From assembly GCF_030052995.1 (NCBI RefSeq), contig NZ_JASJPW010000001.1, positions 988,501-1,052,500 on the forward strand: a stretch of 64,000 bases of DNA. The letters are read 5' to 3'. Under the pieces are notes generated by a model that did no database searches, was not told where the DNA came from, and worked only from the letters and a program-made list of their open reading frames with translations. The position numbers were made by a program, and so were the translations under genes. This document shows, piece after piece, positions 44,211 to 51,905 of this stretch; position 1 is the first letter of the stretch; each line of letters starts with the position of its first letter. Origin of the DNA: Gemmobacter sp. 24YEA27. GTDB taxonomy: Bacteria; Pseudomonadota; Alphaproteobacteria; Rhodobacterales; Rhodobacteraceae.

Positions 44211-44389
44211 GCCGGCACCCCCGATTTGATCAGGCGCAGGGCGTGGCGCAGATAGCTGGCGGCCTCGGCGATCTCGCGGGGGCCCGGCTGCGGCGCGGTG
44301 ATCGCGTCCAGCGCAAGGGCAATGTCGTCGTGCAGCTGGTCACGGCGAACGGGCGGCAGATGGAACTGCCCCATATCGTGCTTGGTCAT
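44207..44389 (-). CDS. Phage early-cassette protein 1, left copy (60 aa)
   Basis: First gene of the left cassette: MTKHDMGQFHLPPVRRDQL..., ending SYLRHALRLIKSGVPA; predicted mostly helical. The ATG aligns with a GTG start in the right copy. It begins just downstream of a cluster of inverted repeats that probably carries the early promoter and operators. No recognised domain. Confidence 0.72.
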   Translation of the reverse strand: MTKHDMGQFHLPPVRRDQLHDDIALALDAITAPQPGPREIAEAASYLRHALRLIKSGVPA

Positions 44390-44398
44390 GGTTTTTTA

Positions 44399-44478
44399 CT
44401 CGCTGGTTCGGGCTTCTCAAGGCCCTCACCCGAAACGGTCGGGCGGCCGGGGGAGAACCTTGAGAACCTGCCAGCGAG
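44399..44478. promoter_or_regulatory. Nested inverted repeats upstream of left cassette (putative operators)
   Basis: CTCGCTGG (44399-44406) pairs with CCAGCGAG (44471-44478), and inside it TCTCAAGG (44415-44422) pairs with CCTTGAGA (44458-44465). The 8-mer TTCTCAAG occurs here once in each orientation and again at 44643-44650. The position directly before the leftward early genes suits a phage repressor/operator region or a cruciform. Confidence 0.5.
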
Positions 44479-44683
44479 ACAGGCCGAATGCTTTTATGGT
44501 TTCCCACTGGACAGCGCATCCGCCCCCGGCCTATAAAGACCGAGTTCGGATCGCCCGCCAAGGCACCCGTAATGTTCACCGCCCCATCCTCGCCAAAGGA
44601 AGGGCACCTCGCCAAAGGTGATGCGGTTATCGCTAGTCAGGGTTCTCAAGCCCACTGACCAGCATTCCATGCTACAAGCCGAA

Positions 44684-44718
44684 AAGCAAGCCTGCCCTTC
44701 GGGGCAGCGGCTTTGCTT
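44684..44718. terminator. Long hairpin with TTCG loop
   Basis: AAGCAAGCC and TGCCC pair with GGGCA and GGC, TTGCTT around a TTCG tetraloop, giving a stem of about 14 pairs with small bulges. On the minus strand it is followed by TTTTC, so it could terminate leftward transcription or be part of a small structured RNA. Confidence 0.45.
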
Positions 44719-44809
44719 GTCCATTGTGGACGCTGCCCGCGCCGATCCCCGCCGAGTGCGGCATCCCTGACATGGCACCCGGCCGGCGCCCGTGATAGCC
44801 CTGCCTCTC

Positions 44810-45109
44810 ATGAAGAAGGCGAGCAGCACAGTGCCTCAGGACGAGCAGCATTTCACCGTGATTGACGACGACGATATCCGTTTCCTCAGCACACAGCTGC
44901 GCGGGGTAAAGCAGGCACGGGTACGCTTTCTGGGCGGCACAACAGAATTCCATCTGGAAGTGATCGAGGTGCTACTGGCTCTGGGAGTGTCTGCCACCAC
45001 GGAACGCTTGGGAATGATCGCGCCCTACCCGAGGCGCCGGTTTGGTATCCGCTACAAGGGCGACAGCGCGATCCTGACCGTTGCGCAGGATGCTGCGCTT
45101 ATGGGGTGA
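44810..45109 (+). CDS. Phage protein of unknown function (about 99 aa)
   Basis: MKKASSTVPQDEQHFTVIDD... with a central RVRFLGGTTEFHLEVIEVLL and VSATTERLGMIAPYPRRRFG segment. A GTG 18 bp upstream is an alternative start; neither has a clear ribosome site. The central ~35 residues recur in a 5'-truncated gene at 55434-55799 (RFLGGTPECHLQVIEVLLAL), after which the two diverge. No known domain. Confidence 0.55.
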   Translation: MKKASSTVPQDEQHFTVIDDDDIRFLSTQLRGVKQARVRFLGGTTEFHLEVIEVLLALGVSATTERLGMIAPYPRRRFGIRYKGDSAILTVAQDAALMG

Positions 45110-45387
45110 GTTCCCCTTCAAATCTCGAGCCAATCGCTCATCCACACTGGACAGCAATCGCTCCCGAAAACGGGGAGCAAACCCGGAATTGTGGGTTTGG
45201 GCCAGACCCCGAAATCGGGGTGTGAGGTCGGGACGCCGTTCGTACCAACTTCCCAGAGCGGGGATCTCCGCTTTGGGGGGGGGGCGGTCCAAGCCTGGTT
45301 TTACCCCGGGACTGGGCGAAATGGGTCTTCCCCCACTTCCGGGGATAACTCTCACCGATAGTGGAAGTTGCTTTGAGCCCTTAGCCG
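45110..45387. other. Noncoding array of short hairpins
   Basis: Within about 115 bp there are four hairpins: GCTCCC/GGGAGC (45160-45178), AAACCC/GGGTTT (45179-45198), ACCCCG/CGGGGT with an AAAT loop (45206-45221) and AGCGG/CCGCT inside CCC/GGG (45252-45277). A run of ten G follows at 45275-45284. No gene is convincing on either strand. It may be a structured RNA, an attenuator or a replication/packaging signal. Confidence 0.5.
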
Positions 45388-45819
45388 TCATTCATGTCTG
45401 GAGAGCGCATCGAGAGCCGACTGCTTTGCACGCTCCCGCTCACAGCGAAAAGTATCACTTTCTTCAGCACCACTCCAAAGAGCTTCTAGCTCAGTTTCCT
45501 GGGCTTCCAACCGTTCAAGCGCAAACAGGATTCGCCGTTTAAAGTTTGGTAATTTGAGCATTCGCTCCGCTTCGCGCTGGATGCCAGCCTTGCGACCTTC
45601 CAAGGAAGGGTGTGCGGGGGATCCTCCAGCAATCGCAACAACTTCGCACATTGCCAAAAAGGCCTGTTCTACATCGGCTGGAATGGACTTCTTTCGATCC
45701 GAATATTCCCCGATCTGAGAAAGTGGAACGGTAACGGCCATGAAGCCAAGCCTGTCGAACAGGCCGAGCCAATCACCTGCGGAATCGTTTTCAAAAATGC
45801 CTGCCCCCCACGTGCCCAT
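45388..45819 (-). CDS. DUF4259 domain-containing protein
   Basis: Protein of 143 residues opening MGTWGAGIFENDSAGDWLG, the hallmark of DUF4259. Function unknown; such genes are often accessory (moron-like) cargo. Base use is visibly poorer in GC than the flanking chromosome, suggesting transfer. It stands alone in the island, with a minus-strand terminator-like hairpin ~100 bp upstream and the hairpin array just downstream. Confidence 0.88.
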   Translation of the reverse strand: MGTWGAGIFENDSAGDWLGLFDRLGFMAVTVPLSQIGEYSDRKKSIPADVEQAFLAMCEVVAIAGGSPAHPSLEGRKAGIQREAERMLKLPNFKRRILFALERLEAQETELEALWSGAEESDTFRCERERAKQSALDALSRHE

Positions 45820-45915
45820 GGCGAATCCTTCTTATTATCTTGTGGTGGAAGACAGTCATACTGAAAAGGCGAATGGCAGCAATGTCCCGCATAGCCGCCT
45901 GTCGCCGAAACGAAA

Positions 45916-45947
45916 AGAGCCGCCCACGGCATCCCGGGGCGGCTCTC
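45916..45947 (-). terminator. Strong hairpin, minus-strand terminator; one of an inverted pair
   Basis: Ten-pair stem AGAGCCGCCC/GGGCGGCTCT with an 11-base loop; on the minus strand the stem runs into TTTTCG. The 29 bases at 45919-45947 are repeated exactly, on the opposite strand, at 56104-56132. Confidence 0.7.
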
Positions 45948-46156
45948 TCAATGTGCCTGTGGGGCATATTCACCTCAGCGCGGCGATCTTCCCCGGCTGA
46001 GACACTCAGTCATGTCAGAGCTCGAAGAGAAATGTATCCTGAGCCCCGGCGCACTTACGAGATCGGTTCAACCTGGCACTCGTTTTGACGTCGCTCCCCC
46101 CCCATATACCTCACAGTCGCGGGAACATCCCGAGCGGCTCGATGGAGGACCCGACA

Positions 46157-46345
46157 ATGGGTACCGACAGCACCAAGCCAAGCATCAATCTTGCCCGAGC
46201 CGAGGACGACAAGCTCCGTAACAAGTATCAGGCGGAGAAAGCTCAGGATGCCTCTGACGAGGCAGATCGTACCGCAAGGGAAATGGTCGATGTTGTAACC
46301 CCATCCGAACAGGAGCTGGGCCACAAGCCCGGAACAGGCAACTGA
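46157..46345 (+). CDS. Small hydrophilic phage protein (62 aa)
   Basis: MGTDSTKPSINLARAEDDKL..., highly charged and probably helical, no cysteines or membrane spans. GGAGG stands eight bases before this ATG, which favours it over an ATG 15 bp upstream. A second small gene follows after two bases, and the pair ends in a terminator. No known family. Confidence 0.55.
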   Translation: MGTDSTKPSINLARAEDDKLRNKYQAEKAQDASDEADRTAREMVDVVTPSEQELGHKPGTGN

Positions 46346-46347
46346 AT

Positions 46348-46524
46348 ATGACCATGTTCTCCCAGAGGAATCATTTCGACCTTTCTGAGTTCCTGAAAGT
46401 GCCAGCGAGCCCGGAAACGCGTCAACATATAAAACTACTGAAGCGCCGACATCTGTTGACATTGCAGTTGCCCGAAACGGATGCGGTGATCGCAGTCAGA
46501 AAACCCGTCGCGCGAAAACGCTGA
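46348..46524 (+). CDS. Small basic phage protein (58 aa)
   Basis: MTMFSQRNHFDLSEFLKVPA..., ending AVRKPVARKR; basic, with a KLLKRRHLL segment, possibly nucleic-acid binding. Starts two bases after the preceding small gene and ends six bases before a perfect nine-pair terminator, which supports a genuine bicistronic transcript. No known family. Confidence 0.55.
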   Translation: MTMFSQRNHFDLSEFLKVPASPETRQHIKLLKRRHLLTLQLPETDAVIAVRKPVARKR

Positions 46525-46529
46525 TTGAT

Positions 46530-46552
46530 AAGCCCGCCCCTCAGGCGGGCTT
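46530..46552 (+). terminator. Intrinsic terminator
   Basis: AAGCCCGCC/GGCGGGCTT perfect nine-pair stem with a five-base loop followed by CTTC. Confidence 0.75.
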
Positions 46553-46650
46553 CTTCATGCGCCCCGGGCAGAACTGCCCAGGCAATCACGCGCATAGACT
46601 CCACATGTAGAGCCAGCGCATAAGCTCATCATTCAACCAGTGAGTGTGTG

Positions 46651-46716
46651 ATGGATCTGTATATGGTGGCCGCCCTTCTGGTGGTGGCGTGGTTCTGGTT
46701 GAAGGTATCAGCGTAA
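46651..46716 (+). CDS. Putative 21-aa membrane microprotein
   Basis: MDLYMVAALLVVAWFWLKVS plus Ala: almost entirely one membrane span with a C-terminal Lys. It is closely followed by a perfect terminator with a T-run, and the segment between two terminators (46552-46745) contains nothing else, so this may be an independently transcribed microprotein. Resembles toxin- or holin-like short peptides in size only. Confidence 0.45.
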   Translation: MDLYMVAALLVVAWFWLKVSA

Positions 46717-46724
46717 GAGTGAAT

Positions 46725-46745
46725 GGCCCCACGTGGGGCCTTTTT
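46725..46745 (+). terminator. Intrinsic terminator after microprotein frame
   Basis: GGCCCC/GGGGCC stem with a short ACGT loop followed by TTTTT. Confidence 0.8.
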
Positions 46746-47088
46746 CATGCGCTCACTCCGGTGGCCGACCCGAGACGCACCTTCCCGCAACTCATACCGA
46801 TCCCACGCTGCCTTGACGACGAAGCTGTCAGAAGCTCCAGCTATTAGTCAGGAACCAGCAGCCGAGAATAGCCGCTGTCAGAAGAAGCATGTTTCCTTGT
46901 GATCTCATCCTCCGGGCCCTTCTCCGGGTTGCGGCGCTTTCGACAAGAAACGGAATCAGAGGTCGATATGTCATTGCTCTCATCTAGGAATCCACGATGA
47001 CGGCGCCACGGCACAACCATGGCGAAACTGAGTCCGCGCGGGAGCGTACCGGCTCCGAACCGCGGTTCCGGCACACTCCCGCCTGTTC
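46746..47088. other. 343-bp spacer without a recognised gene
   Basis: Only an unsupported leftward frame (46844-47104, Arg/Ser-rich) runs through it. Nothing else identified. Confidence 0.4.
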
Positions 47089-47289
47089 TTACTTGACGCC
47101 CCACCGGGCGAACACCGCGCCAGAAAGGCCCACAGCGCCTGCGACGGCCCCGATCAGCGCCGGCAGATCCAGCGACAGCACATGACTGGTCGCGTTATAG
47201 CTGACGCCCCAACCAGATATCAGCGCCACGGCGGCGGTTAGAATTGGGGACAGGATGTAAATCACCATCCGGACAATGATGTTGCTCAT
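47089..47289 (-). CDS. Holin-like small membrane protein (66 aa)
   Basis: Two hydrophobic segments (IVRMVIYILSPILTAAVALI and ALIGAVAGAVGLSGAVFA) separated by a short polar turn; typical size and topology of a class II-type holin. It starts four bases after the endolysin stop on the same strand, a classic lysis-cassette arrangement. Identification rests on topology and context. Confidence 0.7.
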   Translation of the reverse strand: MSNIIVRMVIYILSPILTAAVALISGWGVSYNATSHVLSLDLPALIGAVAGAVGLSGAVFARWGVK

Positions 47290-47292
47290 AGT

Positions 47293-48021
47293 TCAGGCTC
47301 CTTTTGCCATGGTGGAAATTGCGGCCCAGGTCATGGCTCCGCATATGCCGTCCGGCAGAAGCTGCCGGCGGGATTGGAAATCGATCAGGGCGGCGCGGGT
47401 GCGAGGCCCGAAGATCCCGTCTGCCACCACGCCGAGCGCAGCCTGCACCTCGCGCACGTCCGGGCCGGTCGCGCCCTGCCGCAGTATCGGGCGCGCTGAT
47501 GGTGACGGCGGCGGCACAGGCTGCCCCAGCAGGGCGATCCCGACCTCGCGCCGCAGTTCATCCCCGATAGCGATAGGATCGCGCGGGCCGGTGCCGCGCA
47601 GTGGATAGTCGAAATCCCATTTGTTCTTCTGCTTGACGCCCAGGGTGATCTCGACCTCGGCATGGCTCAGCACCGTGCGCCGCGTGACCGGGATGCCGTA
47701 TATCCGGCAGAGCCGGGCCATCTCTTGCACGAAGGCATCGACCTGCGCGGGCTTGACCGGATGAGTCCAGGAGGCGGGCTTGCCCCAATCGGCGTTTGCC
47801 ATGGCGCAGATTGAGACGCCGATGCTGCCCGAATTGAGATTGAGACAGTGGGCCGCGTAGGTTCCTGCGGTCAGCGCGCGACCCGGCGCGTTGGCCGAAA
47901 TCGGGTGCTTGCCGTCATGCGGCTGGCCGTCGCCGTCAATCAGCCGGTGATAGGCCACGAGGTCGGTCGCATTCGGGAAATAGGCGCCGCCGGTATGGTG
48001 ACCGATGATGCGATTCATCAT
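47293..48021 (-). CDS. Phage endolysin: N-acetylmuramoyl-L-alanine amidase with peptidoglycan-binding domain
   Basis: Lytic amidase of 242 residues. Amidase_2-type domain at about 1-145 with zinc-ligand candidates His8/His9 (IIGHHTGG), His120 (VLSHAEVEI) and Asp138 (KWDFDYP), and substrate-side NSGSIGVSICAMAN. Pro-rich linker at 168-175, then a PG_binding_1 domain (179-238: RQGATGPDVREVQAALGVVA, DGIFGPRTRAALIDFQ). The tandem ATG at 48021 has GGAG upstream and is preferred; 45 earlier in-frame codons run over a terminator. Unusual in carrying the binding domain C-terminally to a T7-lysozyme-like catalytic part. Confidence 0.88.
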   Translation of the reverse strand: MMNRIIGHHTGGAYFPNATDLVAYHRLIDGDGQPHDGKHPISANAPGRALTAGTYAAHCLNLNSGSIGVSICAMANADWGKPASWTHPVKPAQVDAFVQEMARLCRIYGIPVTRRTVLSHAEVEITLGVKQKNKWDFDYPLRGTGPRDPIAIGDELRREVGIALLGQPVPPPSPSARPILRQGATGPDVREVQAALGVVADGIFGPRTRAALIDFQSRRQLLPDGICGAMTWAAISTMAKGA

Positions 48022-48079
48022 GGCGTTTCTCCATAGAAAAAGGCCCGCCGAGGCGAGCCGATGGGTGGGGATGTGAAAA

Positions 48080-48101
48080 AGCCCGGCGCTGCGGCCGGGC
48101 T
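48080..48101 (-). terminator. Terminator upstream of endolysin gene (minus strand)
   Basis: AGCCCGGC/GCCGGGCT eight-pair stem, six-base loop, followed on the minus strand by TTTTTC. It would stop transcription coming from the tail genes, so the lysis pair probably has its own promoter in the ~60 bp after it. Confidence 0.75.
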
Positions 48102-48255
48102 GGAGGAAGACTGTTGGCGCCGTCACAGTGCCTCTTTCGTGACCGACTCCTTGCAATCCGAGGAGTGCTGAAACTAAGGAGGTGAAGGAAGCTCCGTCGA
48201 ACGCTCCGGCGCGCGATCAGCCAGAAATTAGCGTCCTCGTGCAGAGATTTTTCAG

Positions 48256-48726
48256 ATGATTGAAGTTATTGTCGCGTTTCTTGCACTCCCCACTGGGCTG
48301 AAGTTCATCCTGATCCTCGCGGCGATGCTCACAGTGAAGCGCTTCGAATGGGCAAACGGAGACGCAGAGCGAATCTGGAGATCTCGCCCCTTCAAAGTTA
48401 TGGTGCTGGGTTTCTATTGCACTCTCGCCGCGGTAATGCTGATTGCGATAGTGTCGAAATTCGTGGGCTGGTCTCCGGCCACAGTGCTACTGGTGGCGGT
48501 GTCGTTGGCCCAGGCGACCATAGCATGGTTAGAGTGCCCCATCTCAGATCCGGTCTTCCTTGACGAAAACGGGGATAAGCTCGTGATGGCCTACCAGAGT
48601 GAGCGAGCGAAGGTTCACAGCATCAAGTATCCCCGGGCACCTCGAAAATGCTTCTATGTTTGGCTTGCTGAGGTTGCGACGCTACTCCTGATTTGGCTTA
48701 TGCCAGACTTGTTGCGGCCCTTCTGA
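48256..48726 (+). CDS. Hypothetical membrane protein (156 aa)
   Basis: Four hydrophobic segments (VIVAFLALPTGLKFILILAA, VMVLGFYCTLAAVMLIAIV, TVLLVAVSLAQATIAWL and WLAEVATLLLIWLMP) and a polar loop with EAxRxHSIKYPRAPRK-like basic patch (RAKVHSIKYPRAPRKC). Oriented against the surrounding late genes and lower in GC than its neighbours, consistent with a moron inserted in the lysis region. No known family. Confidence 0.65.
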   Translation: MIEVIVAFLALPTGLKFILILAAMLTVKRFEWANGDAERIWRSRPFKVMVLGFYCTLAAVMLIAIVSKFVGWSPATVLLVAVSLAQATIAWLECPISDPVFLDENGDKLVMAYQSERAKVHSIKYPRAPRKCFYVWLAEVATLLLIWLMPDLLRPF

Positions 48727-48817
48727 GCGACTTCCCCAAATAGTGGTTGATCAGTGACTATCCGCCAAAGGTCTCTGGTCTTTGAGCATCCCGTAGATCA
48801 CCCCTCGCGCCCGGCGC

Positions 48818-49126
48818 TCACGGCCTAGGCTGCAACTTCTCCAACTGCGCCTCGATCCGGCTGATCCCGCTCTGGATGCTGCGCAGATCGGATTGCTGCC
48901 CGGCCAACGCCAGTTCTGCCGCCCGGATCCGTACTTCCCGGGCGCTGGCATCCGAGCGGATTGTCGAGAGATCAGAGGCCAATGTCGCCTCCATGCGCCG
49001 CTGATCGGCTTCAAGCCGCCAGATGCCTGCCTGCGTCCAGATCACTGCGGAGAGCGCGCCGGCAAACACAACCACCGCCTGCAGGATCGCCCCAGCATTG
49101 ATCGTTCCGTCATATTTCAGGGCCAT
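48818..49126 (-). CDS. Spanin-like membrane-anchored coiled-coil protein (102 aa)
   Basis: Short N-terminus MALKYDGTINAGAILQ, one membrane span (VVVFAGALSAVIWTQAG), then a long heptad-rich helix (RRMEATLASDLSTIRSDASA, then SDLRSIQSGISRIEAQLEKL). Topology fits an i-spanin (Rz-like) or a tail-assembly accessory protein. Start at 49126 chosen because the 43 codons upstream lack coding character. Lies between tail-fibre and lysis genes, as spanins often do. Confidence 0.6.
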   Translation of the reverse strand: MALKYDGTINAGAILQAVVVFAGALSAVIWTQAGIWRLEADQRRMEATLASDLSTIRSDASAREVRIRAAELALAGQQSDLRSIQSGISRIEAQLEKLQPRP

Positions 49127-49306
49127 ATATGCGCCTCCAGCGCTACGGGATTTCACGAATATCGGGAGAAGCTCAGAGCGGGCACACTGTGCATGTCGGC
49201 AGGGCTCAACCTGGTGCCGAAGCGCGGCCCCGAGGTTCCTGGCCGGTCGGGGCAACGCGAACAGGCGGGAGAGGCACCCTCATGCCCTCCCGCCGCCTCC
49301 TGCGCG

Positions 49307-49372
49307 TCAGATGATTGCGGCGATCACCATCGCCCATATAGCGGCCCCGCCGAGGATCGGCGGGACCAGCAA
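49307..49372 (-). CDS. Possible 21-aa hydrophobic peptide
   Basis: TTG-initiated frame reading LVPPILGGAAIWAMVIAAII, entirely hydrophobic, 11 bp after the tail-fibre stop. Weak start and no ribosome site of note; included because it fills a gap in a tightly packed late operon. Confidence 0.25.
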   Translation of the reverse strand: MLVPPILGGAAIWAMVIAAII

Positions 49373-49383
49373 TCAGCAGGGGG

Positions 49384-51441
49384 TCATGTCAGTACCGCAT
49401 CAATCCAGCCGCAAGTCCTTACCAGTTTTCCGGCGACCGTTCCGTCGAGGGTCTGCATTGCTGGAATGAAATGCGTTCTGTCCGTGAATACCTGCCGAGG
49501 CAGTCGCCCTCGCTCCATATCTGAAAGATCGTCGACGGTTGGAGTCAGGCCAAGCTCGTGAATAGCAGTTTTGTACATCATCTTATGGAAGTCGATGTAG
49601 ATGCCCGGCAAAGCCGTAGTCATAATTCCCATGTATTCATGGTGCGCATCAAAGGCGGCTTCATCTTCGGCAATAAGAACCGGATCTGACCCGGAATAAA
49701 ATCGGCCCAGATACCTCCCTCGAAACAAGACGCGGCGCTGCTGTGAAATTTGATAATCAATAATTCGGAACACCGCATCTCGGGATGCGATACGAGCGAT
49801 TGGGGTCGAGATGTCATTGTTTCGATCCGCCGGCATGATGGCGATTCGATTACGATTGACCTTAGTTCCGGGAAGGGCCGAAGTGCCGGATAGCGGCGCC
49901 AGCACAACGGGCGCGCCGATGACAGCAGATTTCGCCGCACCAGGTACCGAACGCGTAAAAGTCAGAACTGGAGAAGATCCTGCAGTGGTCGAGAGAACAC
50001 CCGCGATACCGTCAATGGAGAGATTGGCAGTGCCAGCCATCGCTGACCCACCATTGAGCAGCGGATTGACCGACAGCTTAACCTCAACCCCTCCGGATGC
50101 CGGGATCGTTGCGGCCTCTGTTAGCGTGATGGGCATAAGCCCCAGGACTGAGGATATCTGGTCTGTGACATACCCGCCACGGTTCACCCTTGTGGTATTC
50201 AACCCCGTTTCGGCCTGAATAGCTGCCTGCATAAGGGGAGAGGCCATGCTGTCACCGGTCAGGAAAATTGCCTGATCAGGAAGAATGCTTTCGCTCTCTC
50301 CGCCGCCAGCAGCGTGTAGCCCATACCTTTCGACGACAATAGGGGCCTTGGTGTGTTGGCCGGTGATCCCGATCTTGACAGTGCCAGCAGGGATGGTCAG
50401 CAGATAGTCCACGAATATCTGATCTTCGGTAGTGCCTCTCGCTTCATTTGATATTCGCGCACCTGCAGCATTGTAGTAGACTGCCAGAGTAGCGGAGACC
50501 CCATTGAACGTTGAAGACACGCGCACCTGGTCGGTGTCGGACACATCGAGATATCCGCAGGAAAAGGTTGAGCTCGCGGCCTCGTTCCCCGTGGAATAGT
50601 GGATGTAGAAGCCCTGCTTAAGTCCGATGTCCTCAGCGCCCCAAGAGGAGAGCTTTGTGTAGACGTCATCAATTCGAGCAGCATTATCGCGAATGGCGAC
50701 ATCTTGCACCGACTGCGAGATAAGGTCCGGTGAAGAGACCTTCAGAACCGGCGGAACGGAAAGGCTGACAAGTGCCATGCGCGCTGCGCCGGGTGGCCGC
50801 GTGAGGGTCACGTCAGTAAAAGTCTGTTCGGCACCGGTGCCCCGGTATTCACGACCGAGGAAAGCGCCCGTAGCATCATAATAGACCACCCCTGCCATAG
50901 CTGTCGCCGAGGTGCGGAAGCTGGCGATCAGTGTCCCGCTCGCAGGAATTTCGAAAATCGGCGTGTATCTGAATGGCGTGCCGGTCGTGACCAGATTGCC
51001 ATTACCTTGGTTGTAATACCCGCCGTTCGACGTGGTCAGTGGAAAATTGACAATGTCTCGCATCGCCCTATCTAAGGCATCAACCTCAGCCTGATCCGCT
51101 TTGCCCGCCAGCGGGCTTGCCCCGGTGTCGGCCCATGCGGTGCCGGTCCAGCGCCAGATACGGCCCGGGGCGGGCGCGATCTGATACACCCGCCAGTCGT
51201 CCGGCAGACCGGTCAGCGCCTGGCGCGCAGCTTCATCCGGGACGGACTGATCCCATCCCGCCGCGCCAAGGGCGGCATCGGCAGCGGCCTGCGCCTGTGC
51301 GGCTGATCCGGCGGCGGCGGTCTCGGAGGTGGCGGCAGAGGCGGCGCTCTGTGCGGCTTGAGCAATGGAAGCATCCAGTGCGGTGAGGTCGAGAACCTCA
51401 GTCAGGATGGAAGCCGGAACGCTTGGGATTTCGATAGCCAT
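49384..51441 (-). CDS. Phage tail fibre with SGNH/GDSL hydrolase domain
   Basis: Protein of 685 residues. An Ala/Gln-rich N-terminal stalk (about 20-60, QAAQSAASAATSETAAAGSA), a VYQIAPAPGRIWRWTGTAW carbohydrate-binding-like segment typical of tail fibres, two beta-rich repeats each containing a YYxATGAxL/YYNAAGARI hairpin, then an SGNH hydrolase domain from about residue 390: block I FLTGDSMASP (Ser near 396) and block V DRTHFIPA (Asp/His near 655). Probably deacetylates surface polysaccharide during adsorption. Overlaps the preceding 52-codon gene by ATGA. Host-recognition protein. Confidence 0.8.
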   Translation of the reverse strand: MAIEIPSVPASILTEVLDLTALDASIAQAAQSAASAATSETAAAGSAAQAQAAADAALGAAGWDQSVPDEAARQALTGLPDDWRVYQIAPAPGRIWRWTGTAWADTGASPLAGKADQAEVDALDRAMRDIVNFPLTTSNGGYYNQGNGNLVTTGTPFRYTPIFEIPASGTLIASFRTSATAMAGVVYYDATGAFLGREYRGTGAEQTFTDVTLTRPPGAARMALVSLSVPPVLKVSSPDLISQSVQDVAIRDNAARIDDVYTKLSSWGAEDIGLKQGFYIHYSTGNEAASSTFSCGYLDVSDTDQVRVSSTFNGVSATLAVYYNAAGARISNEARGTTEDQIFVDYLLTIPAGTVKIGITGQHTKAPIVVERYGLHAAGGGESESILPDQAIFLTGDSMASPLMQAAIQAETGLNTTRVNRGGYVTDQISSVLGLMPITLTEAATIPASGGVEVKLSVNPLLNGGSAMAGTANLSIDGIAGVLSTTAGSSPVLTFTRSVPGAAKSAVIGAPVVLAPLSGTSALPGTKVNRNRIAIMPADRNNDISTPIARIASRDAVFRIIDYQISQQRRVLFRGRYLGRFYSGSDPVLIAEDEAAFDAHHEYMGIMTTALPGIYIDFHKMMYKTAIHELGLTPTVDDLSDMERGRLPRQVFTDRTHFIPAMQTLDGTVAGKLVRTCGWIDAVLT

Positions 51442-51599
51442 CAGACTACCTCCTGCATGATTACGAACATCTTGCCGTCCGGTGTGACCCAGGCAGCTCC
51501 AGACGTGGGGTTGATCAGGGCGACAGGGCGCAGCACGGGGACCGGCGGGCCGCTCCCCCGTATCGCAATCGTGGTCAGTGAGAGGCCAGGTCCCAGCAT
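51441..51599 (-). CDS. Small phage tail-operon protein (52 aa)
   Basis: MLGPGLSLTTIAIRGSGPPV... ending DGKMFVIMQEVV. The start overlaps the TAA of the upstream gene by one base, and the stop shares its A with the tail-fibre ATG, so translation is coupled on both sides. Short beta-rich tail proteins of this kind often sit before fibre genes. No named family. Confidence 0.7.
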   Translation of the reverse strand: MLGPGLSLTTIAIRGSGPPVPVLRPVALINPTSGAAWVTPDGKMFVIMQEVV

Positions 51600-51904
51600 T
51601 ACATTCCCCTTGACCCTGCTTGAATCAAAACATGATGGAATTGAGCTCGCACCTGACTGAGCTCATCCACCTCCAGAGGCGCAATATCCTCAAGGTCGCC
51701 AGCCGCCAGCCAAACTGGAGCATCATCGGGCCAGCCATAACGTAGAGGTGTATACTCGACCTCGCCAAAGTAAGCCGAGCTTGGTCTTTCGTTAACACCC
51801 GCAAGGTCATGGAAAATGTGTCGCTTGCCATCTATCTGTTCTGCATTGGGCTTTACCAGCCAATTGCCACCGCGCCGCAGCCTTACCGTCGCCTTGATCC
51901 ACAT
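51599..51904 (-). CDS. Phage tail-operon protein (101 aa)
   Basis: MWIKATVRLRRGGNWLVKPN..., with FGEVEYTPLRYGWPDDAPVW and an acidic C-terminal helix ending AGSRGM. Predicted small mixed alpha/beta protein without membrane spans. It starts two bases after the chimeric primase/SGNH gene and overlaps the next small gene. No known family. Confidence 0.68.
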   Translation of the reverse strand: MWIKATVRLRRGGNWLVKPNAEQIDGKRHIFHDLAGVNERPSSAYFGEVEYTPLRYGWPDDAPVWLAAGDLEDIAPLEVDELSQVRAQFHHVLIQAGSRGM

Positions 51905-51905
51905 G

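Larger units (their letters stand above)
43024..44389. repeat. Left copy of inverted ~1.3-kb early-gene cassette
   Basis: Five overlapping leftward genes plus a conserved noncoding tail. The same five genes in the same order occur on the plus strand at 59849-61111, so the two copies form a large imperfect inverted repeat with about 15 kb between them. Conservation continues past the last gene toward the tRNA: CCCGCCAA...GACT...ACCACCA at 43024-43056 resembles the reverse complement of 61190-61241. The copies are clearly diverged, so this is not an assembly duplication of one sequence. Confidence 0.8.

Noticed and set aside
45160..45284. CRISPR-like array
   Set aside because: The hairpin sequences differ from each other and there are no regular repeats and spacers; no cas genes.
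44972..45391. 139-codon leftward frame over the hairpin array
   Set aside because: Its apparent Arg/Pro-rich repeats come from the hairpins; no start signal and it overlaps the plus-strand phage gene.
46844..47104. Leftward 86-codon frame
   Set aside because: No ribosome site, Arg/Ser-rich, no similarity; overlaps the holin-like gene end.
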